Source: Rhodospirillaceae bacterium SYSU D60007
GTDB taxonomy: Bacteria; Pseudomonadota; Alphaproteobacteria; Reyranellales; Reyranellaceae
Reading direction: 5' to 3'
NCBI GenBank assembly: GCA_003574685.1
Contig: QOCQ01000004.1
Coordinates: forward strand, 124,001 to 188,000
Length of the DNA: 64,000 bases
Shown here: positions 8,332 through 16,623 of the stretch, piece after piece
How the letters are laid out: each line of letters begins with the position of its first letter
Numbering within the stretch: position 1 is the first letter of the stretch
Notes under the pieces: model-generated
What the model saw: the letters and a program-made list of their open reading frames with translations, nothing else
Told to the model about the DNA's origin: nothing
Databases searched by the model: none
Position numbers and translations under genes: made by a program

Positions 8332-9840
8332 ATGAGCGGCGGTATTACCGGAAGGCAGTGGCTGATCCTGCTGTCGGTCCAGGTCACGACCATTCTCTTC
8401 GGGCTCACGGCAACCAGCGTCACGGTCATCCTGCCGCAGCTCCGGGGCACGCTGTCCGCTACGCAGGATCAGGTCTCCTGGATTCTGACGTTCAACCTGG
8501 TGGCGACGGCGGTGGCGACGCCGCTTACCGGCTGGCTGGCAAGGCGGCTGGGCTGGCGCCTGCTGATGCTCAGCTCTGTTACAGGGTTTACGCTTACATC
8601 GGCGCTCTGCGGCCTCGTCACCTCGCTCGAGGCGATGCTGCTGCTGCGCACCATCCAGGGCGCATTTGGCGCGCCGATCTTTCCCATGGGTCAGACGATC
8701 CTGCTGGCCAGCTTCGAGAAGCGCCAGCACCCCTTCATCATCATGATGTGGGGCGTCGGCGGGGTGATGGGGCCGATCCTCGGGCCCACCTTCGGCGGCA
8801 TGGTTTCCGAGCTGCTGAGCTGGCGCTGGACGTTCCTGCTGATCCTGCCGCTGGGCGCCGCGGCCTGTGCGCTGGTCATTGCCGCGCTGGGCGACCAGGA
8901 GAAGGGGACCGCGGGCACGTTCGACTACACCGGCTTTGTCTTTCTCGCCATTGCGCTGGCGTCGGTGCAGCTCATGTTCGACCGCGGCCATCGCAACGAC
9001 TGGTTCGACTCGCCGGAGATCGTCATCGAATGCACGCTGGCGGCGATTTTCTTCTGCATGTTCCTGATCCATGTCCGCACCACGCCCGCACCGCTGTTCG
9101 ATCTCTCGATGTTCGCGGATCGCAACTTCGCGGCCGGCTCGCTGGTGGTGATCGGCATGGGCATGCTGCAATACACGCCCATGGTGCTGTTTCCGCCTCT
9201 GCTGCAGGAGCTGCGCGGCTATCCGGAGGCAGTGATCGGCTATCTGGTGGCGACGCGCGGGATGGGCAACTTCCTCTCATTCCTGATTGTCGCGCAGCTC
9301 ACCCGGTACAGCCCCCGTCTGTGCCTCTTTGGCGGCCTCGCGATCCAGGCGGTTGCCGGCGCATGGATGGCGTCGCTCGACATCAACATGACCTCGCGCG
9401 ACGTGCTGCTGACCAACATGCTGCACGGGTTCGGCTTCGGGCTGACCTATACGCCGATGGCAGTGCTGGCCTTCTCGACTCTGCCGGCCCGGCTGCTGAC
9501 CCAGAGCAACGCCATCTTCGCCTTGCTGCGCATGATCGGCGGCAGCCTGTTCATCTCGATGATGCTGCTGGTCTTCGCCCATTCCGCGGCGGAATCGAGC
9601 GTGCATCTCTCCGGTTTCATCTCGGCGCTTCGTTTCGAGGCATGGGCGCCCTGGCTGAATGCCTATGGTGCCACTGACCGCGGGTTTGATCGCCTTGCGG
9701 CCGAGATCTATCGCCAGTCGAGCATGGTGGGCTACATCAACGCCTTCCATATGATGACGGCCGTCTCCATCATTGCCGCGCCGCTGGCATTCTTCTTCAG
9801 TGTGCGCGGCAGTCCGCAGCGGCAGGAGGGACCGGCATGA
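8332..9840 (+). CDS. MFS transporter, DHA2 (EmrB/QacA) family
   Basis: Drug:proton antiporter-like inner-membrane protein (502 aa) with the hydrophobic profile expected for about 14 membrane segments. Visible features are the TM1 start (LILLSVQVTTILFGLTA), the loop 2-3 motif GWLARRLGWR and the conserved GPILGPTFGGMV of the EmrB group, with long hydrophobic runs to the C-terminus. ATG 8332 fits the family N-terminus, but there is no recognisable Shine-Dalgarno sequence: the upstream bases are a GGCGGCGCCGCCGG hairpin, so initiation may be weak or structured. The stop overlaps the amidohydrolase start by 4 bp (ATGA). No EmrA-type membrane fusion partner is adjacent. Confidence 0.88.
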   Translation: MSGGITGRQWLILLSVQVTTILFGLTATSVTVILPQLRGTLSATQDQVSWILTFNLVATAVATPLTGWLARRLGWRLLMLSSVTGFTLTSALCGLVTSLEAMLLLRTIQGAFGAPIFPMGQTILLASFEKRQHPFIIMMWGVGGVMGPILGPTFGGMVSELLSWRWTFLLILPLGAAACALVIAALGDQEKGTAGTFDYTGFVFLAIALASVQLMFDRGHRNDWFDSPEIVIECTLAAIFFCMFLIHVRTTPAPLFDLSMFADRNFAAGSLVVIGMGMLQYTPMVLFPPLLQELRGYPEAVIGYLVATRGMGNFLSFLIVAQLTRYSPRLCLFGGLAIQAVAGAWMASLDINMTSRDVLLTNMLHGFGFGLTYTPMAVLAFSTLPARLLTQSNAIFALLRMIGGSLFISMMLLVFAHSAAESSVHLSGFISALRFEAWAPWLNAYGATDRGFDRLAAEIYRQSSMVGYINAFHMMTAVSIIAAPLAFFFSVRGSPQRQEGPA

Positions 9841-10670
9841 AGATCGTCGATGCCCAGGTGCATCTGTGGGCCACTGGCAAGCCCAGCCCGCATCACCGGC
9901 AGGTGCCGGCCTTCACGGCGGAAGACCTGTTGGAGGAAATGCGCGAGGCCGGCGTGGATGGCGTTCTGCTGCATCCGCACCTGCACTGGGATTCGAACGC
10001 GAATGCGCTGGCCGTGAATGCAGCACGGCGTTACCCGGAACGCTTCGCCGTATTGGGCGAGCTGCCGCCTGACCACGAGGAGAGCCGGGCGAAGATCGCG
10101 GGCTGGCGCGATCAGCCGGGCATGCTCGGACTGCGCTTCGCCCTGGTGCGCCCCGAGGAGCGGACATGGCATGAGGACGGCACGATGGACTGGGTGTGGC
10201 CGGCGGCGGAGCGGGCGGGCCTGCCCGTGGCGATCCTGGCGTGGCGCTTCCTGCCGACGGTCAGGGCGGTGGCGGAACGCCATCCCGGACTGAAGCTCAT
10301 TCTTGATCATTGCGGGCTTGTGAGGCCGGCGCAGGACGATGCCGCCTTCGCCAATCTCGACGAGCTTTTGTCGCTGGCAAAGCTGCCCAATGTCGCGGTG
10401 AAGGCGACAGGCGCGCCGGGCTATTCGACGCAGCCTTATCCCTTCCGCAACATCCATGACGGACTGCATCGCATCTACGATGCCTTCGGCCCGCAGCGCT
10501 TCTTCTGGGGCACCGATCTCACCCGCATGCCCTGCAGCTACCGGCAGTGCGTCACGATGTTCACCGAAGAATTGCCGTGGCTGTCCGGCGCGGAACTCGA
10601 GGCGGTCATGGGCCGCGCGCTATGCGACTGGATTGGCTGGACATTGATTCCCCGGGAGGATGCAGCATGA
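9837..10670 (+). CDS. Amidohydrolase family protein (PF04909-type)
   Basis: TIM-barrel hydrolase or decarboxylase (277 aa) of the amidohydrolase_2 group, which includes ACMSD, LigI and fuconolactonase-type lactonases. The N-terminal metal motif reads VDAQVHLW: the first histidine of the usual HxH is Gln, a variant seen in part of this family. LILDHCGL supplies a later histidine and WGTDLTR the catalytic aspartate. It is translationally coupled on both sides (4-bp overlaps) to the MFS transporter upstream and the LLM gene downstream, so export, hydrolysis and oxidation genes are co-transcribed. Substrate unknown; lactones or aromatic ring-cleavage products are reasonable guesses. Confidence 0.82.
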   Translation: MKIVDAQVHLWATGKPSPHHRQVPAFTAEDLLEEMREAGVDGVLLHPHLHWDSNANALAVNAARRYPERFAVLGELPPDHEESRAKIAGWRDQPGMLGLRFALVRPEERTWHEDGTMDWVWPAAERAGLPVAILAWRFLPTVRAVAERHPGLKLILDHCGLVRPAQDDAAFANLDELLSLAKLPNVAVKATGAPGYSTQPYPFRNIHDGLHRIYDAFGPQRFFWGTDLTRMPCSYRQCVTMFTEELPWLSGAELEAVMGRALCDWIGWTLIPREDAA

Positions 10671-11551
10671 AGTTCGCGCTGATGTTTGCCAATGCCACTG
10701 TCCCCGACGCCAAGGGTGCAGCCCGCCTGGGACGCCTCGCCGAAGACGCCGGCTTCGATGCCCTCATTACGGTCGAGCACGTGATCTGGCCCAGCGCCTA
10801 CAGCTCGGCCTATCCCTATGCGCCCAGCGGCAAGATTCCGGGCAATCCCTCCACGCCATTGCCGGACCCGCTGATCTGGATGGCCTGGGTCGCAGCCACC
10901 ACCAGCCGCATCAAGTTCATGACCGGGATCGTTATCCTGCCGCAGCGCAATCCGCTGGTGCTGGCCAAGGAGGTCGCGACACTGGACTCCATGAGCGGCG
11001 GGCGCATCGAGCTGGGTATCGGCGTCGGCTGGCTGAAGGAGGAGTTCGACGCGCTGGGCGTGCCGTGGGAGCGGCGCGGCAAGCGGGCCGACGAATACGT
11101 TGGTGCCATGCGCGCGCTCTGGGCGGGTGACGATGCCTGCTTCAGCGGCGAGTTCGTGAGCTTCAAGGGGGTGAGCAGCAATCCCAAGCCGCCGCGTGGC
11201 AGCGTGCCGATCGTGGTCGGGGGCCATTCGCCGGCCGCCGCCGAGCGCGCCGGACGGCTGGGCGACGGATTCTTTCCGCTCAATGCAGGGCAGGGCGAGA
11301 TCGGCACACTGATCCAGATGATGCGCCGTGCCGCCGACGCAGCAGGCCGCGACGCCGGCGCTATCACGGTCACCACCACCTGTGCCGGCCTTTCGCCCAA
11401 AGCGGGCGGTGATCTGCGGCCCGCGATCGAGGAACGTGCCAGGGAAGGTGTGACACGCGTGATCGTACCGGTATCGTCGTTCCTGCCGGATCTTGAGGAG
11501 AGCCTGGCGCGCTTCGGTGAGAAGGTAATCCGTCCCTTCGCCGATGCGTGA
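10667..11551 (+). CDS. LLM class oxidoreductase (TIGR03619-like), tandem copy 1
   Basis: Luciferase-like oxidoreductase (294 aa) resembling the predicted F420-dependent group. Motifs are TVEHVIWP near residue 30, ILPQRNPLVLAKEVATLD and the barrel-strand SGGRIELGIGVGWLKEEF, followed by VPIVVGGHS. ATG 10667 overlaps the amidohydrolase stop (ATGA). The next gene is a same-length paralogue 12 bp downstream, so this is a recent-looking tandem duplication. Substrate and cofactor are unknown. Co-transcription with the MFS transporter and amidohydrolase suggests one degradation or detoxification pathway. Confidence 0.87.
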   Translation: MKFALMFANATVPDAKGAARLGRLAEDAGFDALITVEHVIWPSAYSSAYPYAPSGKIPGNPSTPLPDPLIWMAWVAATTSRIKFMTGIVILPQRNPLVLAKEVATLDSMSGGRIELGIGVGWLKEEFDALGVPWERRGKRADEYVGAMRALWAGDDACFSGEFVSFKGVSSNPKPPRGSVPIVVGGHSPAAAERAGRLGDGFFPLNAGQGEIGTLIQMMRRAADAAGRDAGAITVTTTCAGLSPKAGGDLRPAIEERAREGVTRVIVPVSSFLPDLEESLARFGEKVIRPFADA

Positions 11552-11563
11552 CGGAGCAGGGCC

Positions 11564-12448
11564 ATGAAATTCGCGATCCACTTCGCCAGCAACACCTTCC
11601 CCGATCCCGCACGTGCCACCCGATTGGCGCGCCTCGCTGAAGCGTCGGGCTTCGATTCGATCTTCACGGTCGAGCACGTCGTGTGGCCTACCAACTACAC
11701 CTCGACCTATCCCTATGCGGCGAGCGGGCGATTGCCCGGCAACCCTTCGACGCCGCTGCCCGATCCGCTGATCTGGATGGCGTACGTCGCCGCTGTCACG
11801 ACAGGCCTGCGGCTGATGACGGCGGTGGTGATCCTGCCGCAGCGCAATCCCCTGGTGCTCGCCAAGGCGGTCGCGACGCTGGACTACATGAGCGGGGGGC
11901 GCATCGAGCTGGGCATTGGCGTGGGCTGGCTGAAAGAGGAATTCGCAGCGCTGGGCATTCCGTTCGAGCGCCGCGGCAAGCGCGCCGATGAATATGTCGC
12001 GGCGATGCGGGCCCTGTGGGCTGCGGATGACGTCAGCTTCAAGGGAGAGTTCGTGAACTTCTCGGGCGTCAACAGCAATCCCAAGCCGGTGCGCGGCAGC
12101 GTCCCGATCGTGGTCGGCGGCCACTCCGAGGCGGCGGCGAAGCGCGCCGGCCGGCTGGGCGACGGCTTCTTCCCGTCAATCGGTGCGCAGGTGGATATTC
12201 TGCCACTGCTCGACGTGGTGCGGCGCAGCGCCGAAGCGGCCGGACGCGATCCCAAAGCCGTGGAATTGATTACTGGCTGCCCGGGTGCTTCGCCCAAGTC
12301 CGGCACCGATCCGCGTCCGGCGATTGGGGAGCGCATCGCCCAGGGTGTCGGCCGCGTGGTCCTTCCGGTTTCCGCCTTCCTGCCCAACCTGGAAGAGACG
12401 CTGCCGCAGTTCGGCGAAAAGGTGATCCGTCAGTTCCGGGACGCGTAG
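11564..12448 (+). CDS. LLM class oxidoreductase (TIGR03619-like), tandem copy 2
   Basis: Second copy of the tandem pair, also 294 aa and aligning with copy 1 from end to end without an obvious gap; well over half of the residues look identical. SGGRIELGIGVGWLKEEF, ERRGKRADEYV and RGSVPIVVGGHS are fully conserved between copies. Divergence is concentrated around residues 195-235 (after GDGFFP), a region that often shapes the substrate pocket in this superfamily, so the copies may accept different substrates. GGAGCAGGGCC before ATG 11564 is the ribosome-binding site. It is the last gene of the operon and ends beside a perfect inverted repeat. Confidence 0.87.
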   Translation: MKFAIHFASNTFPDPARATRLARLAEASGFDSIFTVEHVVWPTNYTSTYPYAASGRLPGNPSTPLPDPLIWMAYVAAVTTGLRLMTAVVILPQRNPLVLAKAVATLDYMSGGRIELGIGVGWLKEEFAALGIPFERRGKRADEYVAAMRALWAADDVSFKGEFVNFSGVNSNPKPVRGSVPIVVGGHSEAAAKRAGRLGDGFFPSIGAQVDILPLLDVVRRSAEAAGRDPKAVELITGCPGASPKSGTDPRPAIGERIAQGVGRVVLPVSAFLPNLEETLPQFGEKVIRQFRDA

Positions 12449-12452
12449 CCCT

Positions 12453-12582
12453 GCCGGGAGCGCGCCACTCCAGTGGCGCCAGCGGCGTGCCAACGCCGCC
12501 ATCATACAAGCTTGCGCACACGAAGTTGGTCGCCCTCCGTTTCGCTGCGGGCGATGCGCCACTGGAGTGGCGCGCTCCCGGC
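12453..12582. repeat. Perfect 27-bp inverted repeat, 130-bp MITE- or terminator-like element
   Basis: Arms at 12453-12479 (GCCGGGAGCGCGCCACTCCA, then GTGGCGC) and 12556-12582 are exact reverse complements. They enclose 76 bp that contains no gene. Each arm also holds a smaller palindrome, GCGCCACTnnAGTGGCGC. The element lies 4 bp after the stop of the LLM pair, between convergent genes. It may serve as a bidirectional terminator or be a mobilised palindromic element. No flanking target duplication is apparent by eye. Confidence 0.85.
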
Positions 12583-12637
12583 GAGGAACGATGCGTCGCA
12601 GTTTGAGAAATACGGGCTCGACGATCAGGCCCTGTGA

Positions 12638-13114
12638 CTACTGCCGTGGCGCTTCGGGTTGCATCCCGACGCGCTGTCCGTAGGCCAGTTCGCCGCCCTT
12701 CCAGCCGGTGTAGAGCAGCAGCACGACGACAACGAGCGACAGCACCAGGCCCCACGGCAAAATGCCCGCCTCTGCTCCCTGGCTCGCGCGCAGCCAGAAG
12801 CTGGCGATCGACAGCAGCACGACGATGACGTTGCCGATCATGTGATGCCAGGCGTGGCTAATGACGCGGATGCGTGCGTTGCCGAGGAAATCCGTCAGCC
12901 CGGCCAGCGCCGCCAAAGCCGCCGTGGCGATACCCGCGCCCAGCGACCACATGGCGACAAGCGCCCAGAAGGGATCGCGCGTACCCCACCAGGCGAGGTC
13001 GCAGGCGAACGTTGCCACAAACAGTGCGATCGGGAACGGCACCAGCATCGGATGGAGGGGATGGCCGGCCAGCCTGGCGGTGGTGGCTATTCCTCTAAGA
13101 TCGGAGTCGGGCAT
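12638..13114 (-). CDS. DUF2231 domain-containing membrane protein
   Basis: Small inner-membrane protein (158 aa) with four predicted membrane segments: PIALFVATFACDLAWW, the ALVAMWSLGAGIATAALAALA region, MIGNVIVVLLSIASFW and LVLSLVVVVLLLYTGWKGG. The GHPLHPMLVPFPIALF N-terminal motif and TGWKGGELAY near the C-terminus are typical of DUF2231. Its conserved histidines (GHPLHPM, SHAWHHM) suggest heme or metal interaction, but the function is not established. ATG at 13114. It is convergent with the LLM operon across the 12453-12582 repeat and 76 bp from the next gene upstream. Confidence 0.85.
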   Translation of the reverse strand: MPDSDLRGIATTARLAGHPLHPMLVPFPIALFVATFACDLAWWGTRDPFWALVAMWSLGAGIATAALAALAGLTDFLGNARIRVISHAWHHMIGNVIVVLLSIASFWLRASQGAEAGILPWGLVLSLVVVVLLLYTGWKGGELAYGQRVGMQPEAPRQ

Positions 13115-13190
13115 GACTGCCTCGCGACGATTTTCCGCGTGCGGAAAACGTCCGAACGTCAGCCCTGTTCCGTCTCAGTTGGCCCTGTAA

Positions 13191-13922
13191 CTAGGCCTTG
13201 GCGGGCGGCGCCACGGAGAGGCCGCGCACCTTGTGCCGCTCGATAAGGCTGGCGACGAAGCCTGATGCCTTTGCCTCTTCGACGAATTTCGCGAGAAAGG
13301 CCGCGCCTGCCGTGTTGCCGCGAGCAGTACCGACGGCCTGCTGGACCGCGGCGAACTGGCCGTCGAGGATGCGCGCGCCGGGCAGCTTCTGCACGTCCGA
13401 CAGCAGGCGAGGGGTCAGCCCGGCCAGCGCATCGAGCTTCTCCGCAACGAACTGCTCGTAGGCGCCGTCGAGGCTGGTTGACCACACCAGCTCGGCCTGC
13501 TTGATGTTGCGTTCCAGCCACAGGCCATAGGCGCTGCGGGCGGTCACGGCGATGCGCACGCCCGGCCGGTCGACGTCGGCAATCGTCTGCAGCGGCGAGC
13601 CGGCCGGCACCAGGTAAGTGGCGGCGATCTCGACATACGCGGCCGTGAAGGCGATCGCCTGTGCGCGTTGCGGCTCCGCGCCGATCAGCCCTATATCCCA
13701 GGCGGCGCTACCGGCCGCGTCGGCGAGCTCGCCCGGCGTCTTGTAGGGTACGTACTTCACGGGCACGCCCAGTCGGTTCGCAATCTCGCGCGCCATGTCG
13801 GGTGACACCCCTTCGGGGTCCCCGGCGGCGCTCTTGCCGGTGACCAGCAGGAAGTTCGACAGGTTGATGCCGGCACGCAGTGTGCCCGTCGGGGCGAGCT
13901 GGGAAACGACTTCCGGTGACAT
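13191..13922 (-). CDS. Periplasmic-binding-protein-like (SBP_bac_3) protein without signal peptide
   Basis: Protein of 243 aa with the fold signature of amino-acid-type solute-binding proteins: GTLRAGINLSNFLLV at the N-terminus, GVSPDMAREIANRLGVPVKYVPY, AAWDIGLIGAEPQRAQAIAFT and GVRIAVTARSAYGLWLERN. The family normally starts with a secretion signal, but this frame begins MSPEVVSQLAPTGTLR and has no hydrophobic leader. No upstream in-frame start adds one, because the DUF2161 stop lies 6 bp away. No permease or ATPase gene is adjacent. It could be a cytoplasmic ligand-binding protein or a SBP that has lost export; ligand unknown. Confidence 0.75.
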   Translation of the reverse strand: MSPEVVSQLAPTGTLRAGINLSNFLLVTGKSAAGDPEGVSPDMAREIANRLGVPVKYVPYKTPGELADAAGSAAWDIGLIGAEPQRAQAIAFTAAYVEIAATYLVPAGSPLQTIADVDRPGVRIAVTARSAYGLWLERNIKQAELVWSTSLDGAYEQFVAEKLDALAGLTPRLLSDVQKLPGARILDGQFAAVQQAVGTARGNTAGAAFLAKFVEEAKASGFVASLIERHKVRGLSVAPPAKA

Positions 13923-13928
13923 GGGCGG

Positions 13929-14615
13929 CTATCCTGACATGTTGTCGTGATGCATCGTACGTTGAGGCGATGATACCCCGCAATCAGGTCTGAACTGCTC
14001 CAGCGCCTGTATTCCTTGCGGCGTCAGGGCATAGCGTGCACGGCCCTTGCGTTCGAACCAGCCGTAGACATCATCCAGCAGGATGCGCGCGGCCCTGGGC
14101 ACATTCGCGGCGCGCAGCTCGGCGGGGCTCATCGTGCCGTTCGCTGCCAGCAGCTCGGCACAGCGCAGTGCTTCCTGTCTGTAGGCGGTCATGATCGGTT
14201 GGCGCGTCGAGCCGCCGCGCGTGGGATCACCGACCCGGCGCGCATGCTCGCCCAGCAGGCGATGCGTTCGCGCCGGCGCCTTGCGCGGCCGGTAGGGCAC
14301 AGGGTCGAGCAGCACCTCGACATGCCCGGCGTGCACGACCATCAGGCCCAGGCCCAGCCGGCGGCAGAGCTTCTTCACATGCCGTTGCTGCTTGGGCCAG
14401 GTGCCCACCGCCAGATAGACGGAGTCGCTGAGGCCGAGGCGGTCCACACCCTGCAGCACCAGCGCCAGATTGAAGGCGCGCTTCAGCTCGACAATCACCG
14501 GCGGCTCGGCGCCACGCACGGCCACAAGATCGCAGCCGTTGATTTCGCCTTTGACGGTGTAGGCCTGGGATTCGAGGAACGCCTTGACCGGCGCATACAG
14601 GTCGGTCTCGGGCAT
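13929..14615 (-). CDS. DUF2161 family putative PD-(D/E)XK-type phosphodiesterase
   Basis: Protein of 228 aa matching DUF2161, predicted to have the PD-(D/E)XK nuclease fold. The candidate catalytic elements are NGCDLVAVRG (Asp) and PPVIVELKRAF (the E-x-K pair), spaced as in the fold. The middle (KLCRRLGLGLMVVHAGHVEVLLDPV) is also typical, and the C-terminal third looks like a winged-helix segment (YGWFERKGRARYALTPQGI). Biological role unknown. ATG at 14615 follows directly on the stop of the upstream LLM gene, and the binding-protein-like gene follows 6 bp downstream, so all share a transcript. Confidence 0.78.
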   Translation of the reverse strand: MPETDLYAPVKAFLESQAYTVKGEINGCDLVAVRGAEPPVIVELKRAFNLALVLQGVDRLGLSDSVYLAVGTWPKQQRHVKKLCRRLGLGLMVVHAGHVEVLLDPVPYRPRKAPARTHRLLGEHARRVGDPTRGGSTRQPIMTAYRQEALRCAELLAANGTMSPAELRAANVPRAARILLDDVYGWFERKGRARYALTPQGIQALEQFRPDCGVSSPQRTMHHDNMSG

Positions 14616-15563
14616 CTATGCGGCCGGCTTCGCGCCGCGTGGCCAGCGGTCAGCGACCAGCGGCAGCACCGTCTCGATCAGCTTGCGGGTCTGGACGAGA
14701 ACGTCCTCGCCGTCGGCACCCACGGGTCGCAGGATAAACTTCGACAGGCCCGCATCCACGTACTGGGCGATACGCTCCAGAATGGTTTCCGCGTTGCCGA
14801 TCGCGAAATAGCGCCGCGGGTCGCGTCCGGTACGCTTGACATAGGCCTCCATCGCGGCGGTCACGGCACTGTCCGTCGCGCTGCCGAAACGGAACGGGAA
14901 GGCGGCGCCGTAGTGGTCTGGGTCGATGCGGCGGCCGCTCTCGGCCGCGGCGGCCTTGATGGCGGCGACGACGCGGCCCGCTTCCTCCGGCAACTCGGCG
15001 CCGGCCTGCCAGCCTGTGCCGATGCGTGCGGTGCGGCGGATTGCGGCCTCGGAGGAGCCGCCGATCCACATCGGCAGATCCGGCTGCACCGGCCGCGGCG
15101 CGATGGCGGCGCCGGACAGGTGGTAGTACTTGCCTTCGAAATCGACGCTCTCCTCGCGCCACAGGCGGCGGATGATGTCGAGCCCCTCATCGGTACGTCG
15201 GCCGCGGGTTTTCGTGTCGATGCCCAGCGCCTTCCACTCGGGCGCCAGCGGACTGCCGATGCCGAAGCCCGGCAGCAGCCGGCCTTCCGACAGCACATCG
15301 ATGGTGGCGCACTGCTTGGCGACGAGCACGGGATCGCGCAGCGCGACCGAAATGACATTGACGCCGAACTTCAGGCGCCGCGTTCGCCCGGCCACGGCAG
15401 CGATAGCCGTCATGCATTCCAGGATCGGCTGACGGCTGACAACGCGGTCGGTTTGCCAGAAGGAGTCGATGCCGCCCTGCTCGCAGAGATCAATCCAGCG
15501 CCAGAACTCCGACGCCCTCGCGAAGGGAAACTCCATCAGCCCCAGCCCGACCGCGACGCTCAT
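14616..15563 (-). CDS. LLM class flavin-dependent oxidoreductase
   Basis: Luciferase-like oxidoreductase (315 aa). It has GGIDSFWQTDRVVSR in the first barrel strands, TRRLKFGVNVISVALRDPVL, the strand DVLSEGRLLPGFGIGSPL, WIGGSSEAAIRRTARIGTGW and a C-terminal ILERIAQYVDAGLSKFILRP. The clade differs from the other LLM genes here, so this is a separate family member and not a recent duplicate. ATG 15563. It lies 22 bp after the next LLM gene upstream and directly before the DUF2161 gene. Cofactor (FMN or F420) and substrate unknown. Confidence 0.86.
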   Translation of the reverse strand: MSVAVGLGLMEFPFARASEFWRWIDLCEQGGIDSFWQTDRVVSRQPILECMTAIAAVAGRTRRLKFGVNVISVALRDPVLVAKQCATIDVLSEGRLLPGFGIGSPLAPEWKALGIDTKTRGRRTDEGLDIIRRLWREESVDFEGKYYHLSGAAIAPRPVQPDLPMWIGGSSEAAIRRTARIGTGWQAGAELPEEAGRVVAAIKAAAAESGRRIDPDHYGAAFPFRFGSATDSAVTAAMEAYVKRTGRDPRRYFAIGNAETILERIAQYVDAGLSKFILRPVGADGEDVLVQTRKLIETVLPLVADRWPRGAKPAA

Positions 15564-15585
15564 AAAGCGCTCCCGTGACGGCCGG

Positions 15586-16431
15586 TTACGCCGCCTGCCT
15601 TCCCGCAGTCAGCGGGGCCCATTTGTCGAGCGTGCGCAGGATTTCGTCGCGGCTTTCATTCGGCACGCCCAGCAGCGTGCGCTGGAAGCCGAACCTGGCA
15701 TAGTTTTCCAGCGTGGCGGCGTCGGGGCGCGCACCGAAGATGTGAATCGACAGGGTTGACGGGTCCCGACCCCTGGATTGCGCCATGCGGTCGAGCCGCT
15801 CGCGCGCCTGCTGCGGATCGAAGCCGCGGTATCCACGCGGGAACCAGCCGTCGCAGTAATCGACGACGCGCCGCAGCGTGTGGTCGGACTCGCCGCCCAG
15901 CAGAATCGGCGGGACGCGCGCGGGCTTGGGCCACGACCAGATCGGGTCGAACTTAACCATGTCGCCGTGGAACGATGCTTCTTCCTGGGTCCAGATCGCC
16001 TTCATCGCCTTGACGTACTCCCCCATCTGCTTGAAGCGTGTTTCGTAGCGGACGCCGTGGTTCTCCATCTCGTCGACATTCCAGCCGCCGCCGATGCCGA
16101 ACTCGAAGCGGCCGCCCGACAGCAGGTCGAGGCTGGCGATGGTCTTGGCGAGTGCAATGGGCTCGTGCTGCGGCACGAGGCAGACACCGGTGCCGATGAC
16201 GAGCTTGCGTGTCGCCGCGGCTGCGAACGACAGCGCGATGAAGGGATCATGCGTGCGCTTGTAGTGCCGGGGCAACTCGCCGCCGCCGGGGAAGGGGGTG
16301 CGGCGGCTGACCGGAATATGCGTATGCTCCGGCACGAACAGGGATTCAAAGCCGCGGTCTTCCAGTGCCCGCGCCAGCTCGGTGACATTGATCCCGTCGT
16401 CTGTTGGGAAGTAGAAGACCCCGATCCGCAT
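15586..16431 (-). CDS. LLM class oxidoreductase (TIGR03619-like)
   Basis: Luciferase-like oxidoreductase (281 aa) of the predicted F420-dependent group. It begins MRIGVFYFPTDDGINVTELA, has FESLFVPEHTHIPVSRRTPF (the EHTHIP block is a strong clade marker), LVIGTGVCLVPQHEP, SGGRFEFGIGGGWN and PPILLGGES. ATG 16431. First gene of a four-gene reverse-strand run (LLM, LLM, DUF2161, binding-protein-like). It is divergent from the Liv importer across 192 bp that should hold both promoters, although no clear consensus boxes stand out. Confidence 0.87.
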   Translation of the reverse strand: MRIGVFYFPTDDGINVTELARALEDRGFESLFVPEHTHIPVSRRTPFPGGGELPRHYKRTHDPFIALSFAAAATRKLVIGTGVCLVPQHEPIALAKTIASLDLLSGGRFEFGIGGGWNVDEMENHGVRYETRFKQMGEYVKAMKAIWTQEEASFHGDMVKFDPIWSWPKPARVPPILLGGESDHTLRRVVDYCDGWFPRGYRGFDPQQARERLDRMAQSRGRDPSTLSIHIFGARPDAATLENYARFGFQRTLLGVPNESRDEILRTLDKWAPLTAGRQAA

Positions 16432-16623
16432 CGCTCTTGCTCCTCTTCAGCCCGGCAGGTGCGCCACAGTTGTACCGCCGTCCCGGCGATATCCAAAGGC
16501 AGCTTTGCATGCGCGAGGCATAGCACCCCGATATTTCGAATGGCGTCACTTGTAGTCGCATCATAAGGTTGATGTCACGAACGCCGGGCTTCAACAACGG
16601 CGTCGTGTGAAGGGACGGAAACG

